6,277 bases of DNA from contig CABRGJ010000055.1 of assembly GCA_902470405.1 (NCBI GenBank), positions 1 to 6,277 on the forward strand, in the 5' to 3' direction. Positions within the stretch are counted from its first letter, which is position 1. Every line of letters begins with the position of its first letter. The translations under genes and the position numbers were made by a program. This document shows, in pieces, positions 1-6,277 of this stretch. Origin of the DNA: an uncultured Eggerthella sp. (GTDB taxonomy: Bacteria; Actinomycetota; Coriobacteriia; Coriobacteriales; Eggerthellaceae). A model generated the notes under the pieces. It saw nothing but the letters and a program-made list of their open reading frames with translations. It was not told where the DNA came from and did no database searches.

Positions 1-1246
1 TCGTCCTCGATGATCTTCGGCTTGATGCACCAACCTACAAAGATGCAGGTAAGGAACGCTACGATCGGCATCATGATGGTGTTCGAAACGAAATCAAAGA
101 AGTCGAGCAGCGAGCTGCCTTCGCCGAGCGGCTCAACGAAAGACAAGCCGTTATAGCCCAGATTGACCAAGATGGCAGCAGCGCCGATGATAACGAACGT
201 GAGCAGTGTCGCCTTCTTGCGCGAGCACTTCGCGCCGTCATGCATGATCGAAACGCACGTCTCGGTGAGCGAGATCGCCGACGTGAGCGCTGCGAAGATG
301 ACGAGCAGGAAGAACAGCACACCGATGATGGGTGCGAAATCGCCGAAGCTCGCGAACATCTGTGGCAATACGATGAACATAAGACCCGGACCAGAATTCT
401 CAGTGACCGACTCAGGAGAGCCCAGGGCAACGAACGCAGCCGGCACGATCATGAGACCCGCCAGGAAGGACACGCCGATATCAAAACCCGCATCGCGCTC
501 GAAGTGAGCGAGTCACGCTGCTTCATATAGGAACCGTAGGTGACCATGATGCCCATCGCGATAGAGAGCGAGAAGAACATCTGCCCCAACGCGGCCACCA
601 CGAGCTCGACCGAGAACGCTGAGAAATCAGGGACCAGATAATATGCAGCGCCATCGAGCGCGCCAGGCTGGCTCAGTGTGTATACGACCAGGATGATGGT
701 CATGATGATGAGCGCTGGCATCATGACGAGGTTCGCCTTCTCGATACCGCCTTTGATGCCGCGAGACACAACGAAGAATACGATGAACATGAAGATGAAC
801 AGCCAGATATACGACTCAAAATTGCTCGTGATGAAGCTCGAAAAGTAATCGCCGCCATCACCGATAGCGGTAGGAGCATCAAAGAAATAGGCGCCCAAAT
901 ATTTCGCCACCCAGCCACCGATCACGCAGTAATATGGCGTGATGATGAAAGGAACGAGCGAAGCCAAGATGCCGATGAAGGCGTACTTCTTGCCAAACAT
1001 CTTGAACGCGCCGATGGTCGATTGACGCGTCTTTCGACCAAGAGCGATCTCGACGAGCAGAAGCGACAAACCAAAGGTGAATACGAGCACCAAGTACGTG
1101 AGCAAGAACATACCGCCGCCATACTTCGCAGCGAGATATGGGAAACGCCAAAGGTTACCCAGACCGACCGCTGAAGCTGCAGCAGCAAGGATAAATGCCC
1201 ATTTGCTTGACCAAGTATCGCGGGCAGCATTCGCAAGTTGTGCCAT
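1..1246 (-). pseudogene. Sodium:neurotransmitter symporter family (SNF/NSS, LeuT-fold) transporter, frameshifted and cut by the left window edge
   Basis: This is a Na+-coupled inner-membrane symporter of the LeuT fold; bacterial members usually import amino acids such as tryptophan, tyrosine or leucine. The substrate here cannot be read from sequence. Residues 1-252 (1246 to about 491) show the family N-terminus: W12-S-S-K-W16, then AVGLGNLWRFPY at 26-37, the unwound TM1 that forms the Na+ and substrate site, then YGGGMF. Hydrophobic segments fit TM1-TM6, with TM6 at about 212-238 (ALGQMFFSLSIAMG). The frame then runs into a TGA at 449-451. The frame one base over continues from about 490 to the window edge with no stop: TM7 (GFDIGVSFLAGLMIVPA), TM8 with ALTSAISLTET (Na2-site region), TM9 and TM10. 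The remaining C-terminus lies outside. The ATG at 1246 was chosen because GGGGG lies just upstream and about 10 residues precede the conserved region; the in-frame extension to 1318 looks non-coding. The gene appears to be its own transcription unit. It could be a young pseudogene, or an intact gene with a sequence error. Confidence 0.88.
481..494 (-). other. Frameshift site in the SNF transporter gene
   Basis: The N-terminal frame reads TYGSYMKQRDSLTSSAM and then degenerates into RVLISACPSW before a stop at 449. The family sequence resumes in the neighbouring frame as GFDIGVSFLAGL. The net change equals a loss of one base (mod 3). The local sequence is ATGCGGGTTTTGAT. Adding a second copy of GCGGGTT would restore one frame and read AMRVAGFDI, which by my recollection of homologues has the right spacing between TM6 and TM7. 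No canonical slippery heptamer is in the correct phase, so programmed shifting is unlikely. Confidence 0.85.
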
Positions 1247-1250
1247 AGAT

Positions 1251-1255
1251 CCCCC
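1251..1255 (-). promoter_or_regulatory. Ribosome binding site of the SNF transporter gene
   Basis: A run of five G (GGGGGATCT before the ATG at 1246) sits four bases upstream of the start codon. It is the only purine-rich Shine-Dalgarno-like stretch nearby, and it decides the start in favour of MAQLANAARDTW over the longer in-frame extension beginning at 1318. The spacing is slightly short. Confidence 0.55.
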
Positions 1256-1279
1256 ATTCAGGTAATTTTGCTTCACCCT

Positions 1280-1288
1280 AAAATAGCA
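1280..1288 (-). promoter_or_regulatory. Candidate extended -10 promoter for the SNF transporter gene
   Basis: On the minus strand the sequence TGCTATTTT occurs at 1288-1280, matching an extended -10 element (TGn followed by a TATAAT-like hexamer with four of six matches). No good -35 hexamer is seen 16-18 bases upstream. Transcription from here would start near 1273 and give a leader of roughly 27 bases. The local A/T richness contrasts with the flanking genes. This is a pattern match only. Confidence 0.35.
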
Positions 1289-1319
1289 AAAGAACCTTGA
1301 AATCTTCACAGGAACCACC

Positions 1320-1377
1320 CACGAGGAGCGAACGGCGGAAAGTGATAGGAAGATGTAGATGCGCGCTCAGCCTCGTG
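1320..1377 (-). repeat. Imperfect inverted repeat in the truA-transporter intergenic region
   Basis: On the minus strand the arm CACGAG-GCT-GAGCG (1377-1364) is complementary to CGCTC-CTCGTG (1330-1320), apart from the three unpaired bases GCT. This gives 11 Watson-Crick pairs around a 33-base loop. It lies after the truA stop and upstream of the candidate transporter promoter, so it would fall in the 3' trailer of the dnaE-truA transcript. No U-run follows the right arm (it continues GGTGGTTCC), so it is not a standard intrinsic terminator. It may take part in 3' end protection or factor-dependent termination, or it may be chance. Confidence 0.35.
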
Positions 1378-1437
1378 AGGGCATGGCTGGTTTGAGGCGC
1401 GGCTGACCAAGAGCTCGATCGATAATGCGGTTACCTA

Positions 1438-1977
1438 GTTCGTTGGCTGACCGCCCTGCGTGCGGGCGCGTCGACGAGCACGAGCGTTCGCGGCCGAAAG
1501 AACCGTTGCATTCGGCGCTTCAGCGTCTGCCTCGATGGCGTTCGATGTCTCGGGCGCACTTGAGCCCCCTGGCGCTGATGCTTCGATGACGGGCAACTTA
1601 CCCGTATCAACGTCCGAAGGCTGGATATCTGGCACTGCATAGAGCGAAGCATATGCTGGAGCTAGCGGCTCTTGGGAATCGCGAAGCGGAGAAGGATCCT
1701 CTCGCAATATGGGATCCTGGCTCACTACCACAGGCTTCTCCTCTGCAAGTGCGGACGGCTCATCCGTTTCAACGACATCGAGGTTCGGACCGCGCGGAAT
1801 GATGAACTCGCGCTCCTTTTCCTTATCCTGACGCCATTTCACCCAAAGAGCTCCTCCAGAAGCACCGGACCCTTTGCTCGCCTTCTTCTTTTTCTTGGAC
1901 TCTGCCTGCGATTTCTTCTTTTTGGGCTTTGCTGGTGCATCTTCTTCGAGCGTGTCGAGGGGCGCTTCGTCGATCGC
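1438..1977 (-). other. truA: Low-complexity C-terminal tail of TruA
   Basis: Residues about 275-454 of the bridged TruA lie beyond the catalytic fold. In order they are an acidic stretch (DEAPLDTLEEDAP), a lysine-rich block at about 291-309 (KPKKKKSQAE then SKKKKKASK), a small island GGALWVKWRQDKEKEREFIIPRG split around Trp and Arg residues, a Pro/Ser/Ala/Glu-rich linker of about 95 residues, and a basic end ARARRRARTQGG. Codon use looks like that of the neighbours and the frame stays open, so it is probably translated. The look is of a disordered tail with nucleic-acid-binding basic patches. I recognise no domain. Confidence 0.7.
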
Positions 1978-2577
1978 CTGCGAGAGATGGTTCTCAACCT
2001 CGAGCTCCCCCAACAATTGATGCGGACGGGGGTCGTAATAGTAGTGCTGCTCTTCGTAGCTCACATGCCAGAGCACAAGCCCTTCTGCAGGAGCATTCTG
2101 CCCGGCTGCTTGGCGGTTGCGCGCTTGCAGCACCTCTTTGACCCACTCAGGTGGACGTTTGCCCAAACCGACCAGGGCAAGCGTGCCAACCATAGTACGC
2201 ACCATCGAATGCAAGAACGCATTGCCGATCACGGTCATGACGATAAAGTTCGAGTCCCAGATCTGCTCTTGGCGGAAATTGATCTCGGCCACGTAGCGAT
2301 GGGTCGGCTTGCCTTTCGCGGAGACCGCCATGCAAAAACTCTTGAAATCGTGTTCGCCCAGCAAGAAATAAGACGCTTCCTTCATCGCCTCGATATCGAG
2401 CGTCTTGCCCAGATGCCAGCTGAATCGCTCCATCAAAAGCGGGGCAGCATCATCGGTGCAGATGTAATAACGATATTCGCGCGATACTGCCGAAAAACGC
2501 GCAGAAAAGTCTTCTGGCATCGGACGCACACTGCGAAACGAGATCGCCTCATGCGTGAGCGCGTTGAGGGATTTCAG

Positions 2578-2585
2578 GCTTACGA
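2578..2585 (-). other. truA: Frameshift site in truA
   Basis: Upstream of this point the frame encodes VVSFDLLDDEWLRR; downstream, the frame one base further encodes SLKSLNALTHEAISFR. The junction reads CGT CGT A AGC CTG on the minus strand, so one base (A at 2581) is in excess, or an equivalent indel lies within a few codons. No RF2-type CTT-TGA site, internal Shine-Dalgarno or slippery run is present, so I see no sign of programmed +1 shifting. Confidence 0.85.
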
Positions 2586-2804
2586 CGTAGCCATTCATCA
2601 TCGAGCAAGTCGAAGGAAACGACCTGACAGAGCGCATGCACACCCGCGTCCGTACGGCCCGCACACGTTGTCTCGATGGGCCTGCGAAACAGCAACTCAA
2701 GCGCCTCTTCGATGCTCCCCTGTACAGTGAGCTGCGCATTCTGCCGCGCAAAGCCCGAGAACGGTTCGCCATTATATGAAAGCCAGGCTGCGATCCTCAT
2801 AGTG

Positions 2805-5800
2805 CTACGACGCCTTCCAGATCTCACGCCCGAACAAGTCGTGCAGGTTCGCTTTCAGGCTGTGGTTATGGGCATCGATGGTCATTGGTAGCTCTGCGCG
2901 CATACGGTTGCCATCGGTCTGCGTGACGAAGAGCACGATAGGATCGTTGCCTGGATGACCATTCAATATCTCGAAGAGTCGCGAAGAGGCAACGGGATTC
3001 AACTCGTTCGACTGGACCTGCAGTTCGAGACAGATCGGCTTAGCGTTCTTCTGTTCCTCGGTCAGCTCGAGCTTCTCGATCTCGTAGACGATAAGCTGGT
3101 TGGCACGGTCGCTCACCTCGAACTTACCGCGTGCTGCGATGACCGCATCTTCAGCGAGCACATCGGAGAACTTCTCATAGTCGAAGCAGATGCATTCGAT
3201 ATTGGCAGCCAGATCTTCAAGCAAGAATGTTGCCATGAGGGTGCCGCGTTTGGTGCGCTTCGTGTTCACTTCCGAGACCATGCCTGCGCACTTGATGTTC
3301 TTCAGGCTTTCCTGCCGTTCGTTCAACTGCGTCATGGTGTATTTGTTCGTTTGCGCGAGGTATCCCTCATAGGGACCCAAAGGATGATCCGAGACATACA
3401 TCTTCAGGATCTCCTTCTCGAATGTGAGCTTGGTACGATCATCCCATTCCACGCCATTCGGCTCGGGAATATCTTGCACGAATCCAGCATCAGGATTATC
3501 CGCGAACATATCGAACATACTCACCTGACCAGCAGATTTATCCTTCTGACGCTTTGCCGCTTCGTCAAGTAGCGGAGTTTCATCGATGAAGTACATGAGC
3601 TGCTTGCGCGTATATCCTGTCGAATCGAATGCACCTGATTTCACCAACGCTTCGAGCGTCTTACGGTTGTAACAAGTTGCATCGACGCGGTTCACGAAAT
3701 CATGCAACGAGGTGAAGGGGCCGTTCTCCTCGCGCTCATCGATGATGGATTGAACGACCTTCGCGCCCACACCGCGCACGCCTGCAAGACCGAAACGAAT
3801 GCCGCCATCGACTGGCGTAAACTCCATGCTCGAAGAGTTGATGTCGGGAGGGAGCACTGGGGTGCCATTGTGGTTCGCGCTGGCAATGTAGCGAATGAGC
3901 TTGTCGTTGCTGCCCATGTAGCTGGTAAGCACAGCCGCCATGAACTCATTGGGGTAATGCGCTTTCAAGTATGCTGTGCCCATGACCAAGATGGCATAGG
4001 CTGCCGAGTGCGACTTGTTGAACGCATACTTTGCGAACTTCAGCGCGTCTTGCCAGATCTGCTGAGCAACCTCGAGCGAGAAGCCGTTCTCGACCGCGCC
4101 CGAATCCCAGTCGGCCTGCAGCTGATTCATTACCTCGATGTTCTTCTTACCCATAGCTTTGCGCAACTTGTCGGACTTACCGCGCGAGAAGCCACACATA
4201 TCGATCGAGATCTGCATGATCTGTTCCTGATAAACCATGGTTCCGAACGTTTCTTCGAGGATCGGACGCAGACGGTCATCGTAATAATGCACGGCTCCTG
4301 GGTCCTTCGCCGCCTTGATGTAGTCCTCGACCATGCCAGACTCGAGACCTGGACGGTTGAGCGCAATGGATGCAACAACATCGGAGAACTGTTTTGGAGG
4401 CAGGCGCTTGAAGAGGCTCACATAGAGCGCACCTTCAACCTGGAACAGACCATCCATATTGCCTGATTGCATAAGTTCGAAAGCTTTTTCGTCATCGGTC
4501 GGAATCTCTTCCGGCACGATCTTAGTGCCATAGCGCGCTTCGATATTCTTACACGCGATAGAAAGCACGTCGAGCGTACGCAAGCCCAAGAAGTCCATCT
4601 TGAGCAAGCCAAGATCAGGCGTGTAGTGACCGTCGTACTGCGTGATGATACCGCCGCCCTTGGTGTCACGCTTCATGGGTACGTGATCGCTCATGGGATC
4701 ACGGCAGATGATAGTGGCGCATGCATGCACGCCTTCACCACGCACATGTCCTTCGATCGACTTCGCCGCATCGATGACTTGACGCACGTCAGTCTCTTCT
4801 TGATAGGCCTTTGCAAGGTCGGGGTTCTTCGCGAGCGCTTCATCGATAGTGATGCCGAGTTCGTTGCCGATCATCTTGCAGATGCGATCCCCCGTGCTGT
4901 ATGGATAGTCGAGCACACGCGCCGCGTCGCGCACGGCATTCTTCGCTTGCAGCGTACCAAACGTGATGACCTGCGAAACATGATCTTCGCCATACACGTC
5001 CTTGATATGGTTGATGACCTCTTCGCGTCTGCCCTGCTCGAAGTCGACGTCGATATCGGGCATCTCCACACGTTCGGGAGAAAGAAAACGCTCGAACATG
5101 AGACCATTGGGCAACGGATCGAGGTCGGTGATCTCCATCGCATACGCAACGATCGCACCTGCCGCTGAACCACGGCCCGGCCCGACACCGATGCCCTGAT
5201 TGCGTGCCCATTCGATGTATTCCTGCACGATAAGGAAGTAAGCTGGGAAGCCCTGGTCGATGATGACCTGCATCTCGTAGTCCGCTTGCTTCTGCACGTG
5301 TTCGGGCACGGGATCGCCGTAGCGTTTCACGAGGCCTTCCTGCACGCGCTTACGGAAGTAGGTCTCTTCTGTCTCCCCTTCGGGAAGCGGGAACTTGGGC
5401 AAAATAGGATCGCGCTCTAATTCAACGTTGCACTTCTCAGCGATCTCGAGCGTGTTATCGCACGCCTCCGGGAAATCGCGCAACGCCTCGCGCATCTCTT
5501 CCTCGGTCTTCATGTAGAACTGGTCGTTCGGGAATTTGAAACGCTTCTCTTGATTGATGGTCTGGTTGGTGCCGATGCACAACATGACATCCTGCGCCTG
5601 CGCGTCTTCTTGCGTGAGGTAGTGGAAATCGTTCGTGGCGATGGTCTTCAGACCCAGGTGGTTCGCGATCTCAGTGAGCTTCTGGTTCATCTCGCGCTGG
5701 GTCATGCCCGCGTTCGTCGTGATGCCCTGGTCTTGCAACTCGATATAGAAATCGCCTGGCTCATAGAGCCCCGAGAGCTTCTTCGCCCATTCAATGGCCT

Positions 5801-6266
5801 CGTCGATCTGACCATTGTCGATACAACGCGGGATGATGCCAGCGATACATGCGCTGGTAGCGATGACGCCTTCAGAATACTTCTCGAGCATCTCGAACGT
5901 CGTGCGTGGTCGATAGTAGAAGTTGTCGACATGCGATTCGCTGACCAGCTTCACGATATTGTGATAGCCCGTATTGTTCTTCGCCAGAAGGATCATATGA
6001 TGGAGCTTCTGCTTCTCTTTCTTGAGAGACGAGTCGGTGGTGAAATAGATCTCGCATCCGAAGATGGGCTTGACCCACACATCCATCTCCTTCTTAACCT
6101 TATCGCACGCATCTGCAAGCTCTGGCACGCCCGACATAACACCATGATCGGTAATAGCGACCGCCGGCATGCCTAATTCTGCAGCACGCTTAACCATGTC
6201 GTAGATCTTGGTGGCACCATCGAGCAGCGAGTATTCCGTGTGGTTATGAAGGTGAACGAAGGCCAT
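2805..6266 (-). CDS. dnaE: DNA polymerase III subunit alpha (DnaE)
   Basis: This is the catalytic subunit of the replicative DNA polymerase; it works in the holoenzyme with the beta clamp and clamp loader. It has 1153 residues, against 1160 in E. coli. The N-terminal PHP domain (about 5-215) keeps a full metal site by alignment: H7, H9, D16, H41, E72, H90, C140, D213 and H215. This suggests an active PHP exonuclease, as known for mycobacterial DnaE1. The polymerase core has GPGRGSAAG (about 361-369), PDIDVDF at 403-409 with catalytic D404 and D406, and LLKMDFLGL with D558, the third catalytic Asp. FNKSHSAAYA lies near 750. QVSMF at 914-918 matches the internal clamp-binding motif (E. coli QADMF). 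YVSDHPLGPYE and an OB fold (about 990-1065) follow. At 638-645 it reads RPGLESGM, one Pro short of the usual RPGPL. The ATG at 6266 is preferred to the TTG at 6272 because GGAAG lies six bases upstream of it. truA follows four bases after the stop. Confidence 0.97.
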   Translation of the reverse strand: MAFVHLHNHTEYSLLDGATKIYDMVKRAAELGMPAVAITDHGVMSGVPELADACDKVKKEMDVWVKPIFGCEIYFTTDSSLKKEKQKLHHMILLAKNNTGYHNIVKLVSESHVDNFYYRPRTTFEMLEKYSEGVIATSACIAGIIPRCIDNGQIDEAIEWAKKLSGLYEPGDFYIELQDQGITTNAGMTQREMNQKLTEIANHLGLKTIATNDFHYLTQEDAQAQDVMLCIGTNQTINQEKRFKFPNDQFYMKTEEEMREALRDFPEACDNTLEIAEKCNVELERDPILPKFPLPEGETEETYFRKRVQEGLVKRYGDPVPEHVQKQADYEMQVIIDQGFPAYFLIVQEYIEWARNQGIGVGPGRGSAAGAIVAYAMEITDLDPLPNGLMFERFLSPERVEMPDIDVDFEQGRREEVINHIKDVYGEDHVSQVITFGTLQAKNAVRDAARVLDYPYSTGDRICKMIGNELGITIDEALAKNPDLAKAYQEETDVRQVIDAAKSIEGHVRGEGVHACATIICRDPMSDHVPMKRDTKGGGIITQYDGHYTPDLGLLKMDFLGLRTLDVLSIACKNIEARYGTKIVPEEIPTDDEKAFELMQSGNMDGLFQVEGALYVSLFKRLPPKQFSDVVASIALNRPGLESGMVEDYIKAAKDPGAVHYYDDRLRPILEETFGTMVYQEQIMQISIDMCGFSRGKSDKLRKAMGKKNIEVMNQLQADWDSGAVENGFSLEVAQQIWQDALKFAKYAFNKSHSAAYAILVMGTAYLKAHYPNEFMAAVLTSYMGSNDKLIRYIASANHNGTPVLPPDINSSSMEFTPVDGGIRFGLAGVRGVGAKVVQSIIDEREENGPFTSLHDFVNRVDATCYNRKTLEALVKSGAFDSTGYTRKQLMYFIDETPLLDEAAKRQKDKSAGQVSMFDMFADNPDAGFVQDIPEPNGVEWDDRTKLTFEKEILKMYVSDHPLGPYEGYLAQTNKYTMTQLNERQESLKNIKCAGMVSEVNTKRTKRGTLMATFLLEDLAANIECICFDYEKFSDVLAEDAVIAARGKFEVSDRANQLIVYEIEKLELTEEQKNAKPICLELQVQSNELNPVASSRLFEILNGHPGNDPIVLFVTQTDGNRMRAELPMTIDAHNHSLKANLHDLFGREIWKAS
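2813..2818 (-). promoter_or_regulatory. Probable ribosome binding site of truA inside the dnaE end
   Basis: GGAAGG lies on the minus strand at 2818-2813, within the last codons of dnaE and 12 bases before the truA ATG at 2800. The spacing is longer than ideal. With only four bases between the dnaE stop and the truA start, coupling by terminating ribosomes probably assists initiation. Confidence 0.4.
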
Positions 6267-6272
6267 GGACAA

Positions 6273-6277
6273 CTTCC
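6273..6277 (-). promoter_or_regulatory. Ribosome binding site of dnaE
   Basis: GGAAG at the right window edge is six bases upstream of the ATG at 6266 and directly abuts the in-frame TTG at 6272. The spacing favours the ATG as start. The element may extend outside the window. Confidence 0.5.

Larger units (their letters stand above)
1435..2800 (-). pseudogene. truA: tRNA pseudouridine(38-40) synthase TruA with long C-terminal tail, frameshifted
   Basis: TruA isomerises uridines 38, 39 and 40 in the anticodon stem-loop of many tRNAs to pseudouridine, in the cytoplasm. The first 73 residues (2800-2582) begin MRIAAWLSYNGEPFSGFARQ and carry the catalytic motif CAGRTDAGVH with nucleophile Asp51. 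The frame then fails and stops after 19 stray residues (2549). Skipping one base at about 2581 gives 381 further residues (2580-1435): SLKSLNALTHEAI, EDFSARFSAVSREYRYYI, LLGEHDFKSF, then NAFLHSMVRTMVGTL and AEGLVLWHVSY near 235-248. Across the shift, the spacing from the F of VSFD to the R of ISFR equals that in E. coli TruA (27 residues). The bridged protein would be about 454 aa against about 270 in E. coli. The excess is a low-complexity tail after about residue 275. The start is the ATG at 2800; a GTG at 2827 is in frame but inside dnaE and not family-like. Residue 58 is Cys where the family has Gly (ALGQV). The gene follows dnaE by four bases. The lesion could be real or a sequence error. 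Confidence 0.9.

Noticed and set aside
481..494. Programmed -1 frameshifting at GGGTTTT in the transporter
   Set aside because: The heptamer is in the wrong phase: the zero-frame codons are GTT TTG, not GGT TTT, so tandem slippage would break pairing.
1247..1318. N-terminal extension of the transporter to a start at 1318
   Set aside because: It would add 24 residues unlike the family, run through the candidate promoter and bypass the G-rich ribosome binding site at 1251-1255.
1367..1406. Intrinsic terminator after truA from TCAGCC (1406-1401) pairing with GGCTGA (1372-1367)
   Set aside because: The stem has only six pairs, the loop is long, there is no following U-run, and it competes with the better inverted repeat at 1320-1377.
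2578..2585. Programmed +1 frameshifting in truA
   Set aside because: The site CGT CGT A AGC has no stop codon in the decoding position, no slippery run and no upstream Shine-Dalgarno stimulator as in prfB.
1672..2730. Long plus-strand open frame (352 codons) antisense to truA
   Set aside because: It is the mirror of a well-supported coding region, has no family resemblance and no convincing ribosome binding site. Its composition (runs of Leu, Phe, Arg, His) is typical of an antisense shadow.
2955..6176. Several plus-strand open frames of 200-250 codons antisense to dnaE (2955-3572, 3702-4466, 4467-5168, 5550-6176)
   Set aside because: They share the same relative phase to dnaE codons and follow from its codon bias. 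None shows recognisable motifs.
1..6277. CRISPR arrays, insertion sequences, tRNA or rRNA genes, phage or defence systems
   Set aside because: No spaced direct repeats, terminal inverted repeats, transposase motifs or RNA-gene signatures were seen; the window is almost fully covered by three housekeeping-type genes.

Overview
The window holds three minus-strand genes of a bacterium with moderate GC content. By eye it looks like an Actinomycetota genome, most plausibly class Coriobacteriia. The grounds are the general look of the DnaE and TruA proteins and a bacterial neurotransmitter:sodium-symporter-type transporter; I ran no search, so the placement is tentative.

Layout in the direction of transcription (right to left). 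At the right edge dnaE encodes the replicative DNA polymerase III alpha subunit (ATG at 6266, stop at 2805, 1153 aa). It looks intact, with a complete PHP metal site and an internal clamp-binding motif. Four bases later truA begins (ATG at 2800). It encodes tRNA pseudouridine(38-40) synthase, and the spacing suggests co-transcription and translational coupling with dnaE. As given, truA is split by a net +1 frameshift near 2581. Both halves align well with the family once the shift is bridged. The gene also carries an unusual ~180-residue low-complexity C-terminal tail (lysine-rich, then acidic/Pro/Ser/Ala-rich, ending arginine-rich) and stops at 1435.

A 188-base intergenic region (1247-1434) follows. 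It holds an imperfect inverted repeat, a candidate extended -10 promoter and a G-rich ribosome binding site. After it lies a sodium:neurotransmitter symporter family (SNF/NSS) transporter gene (ATG at 1246) that runs off the left edge. This gene is also frameshifted, around 481-494, and a single missing copy of a 7-base direct repeat would explain the lesion well. The two reading frames flanking the shift are otherwise clean.

Functionally, dnaE and truA are housekeeping genes and the transporter is a separate unit for uptake of an amino acid or related amine. I found no mobile element, CRISPR array, tRNA, rRNA or recognisable novel multi-gene system. The points worth a second look are the two frameshifts within about 2.1 kb, the TruA tail, and a one-residue gap in an otherwise conserved DnaE motif.
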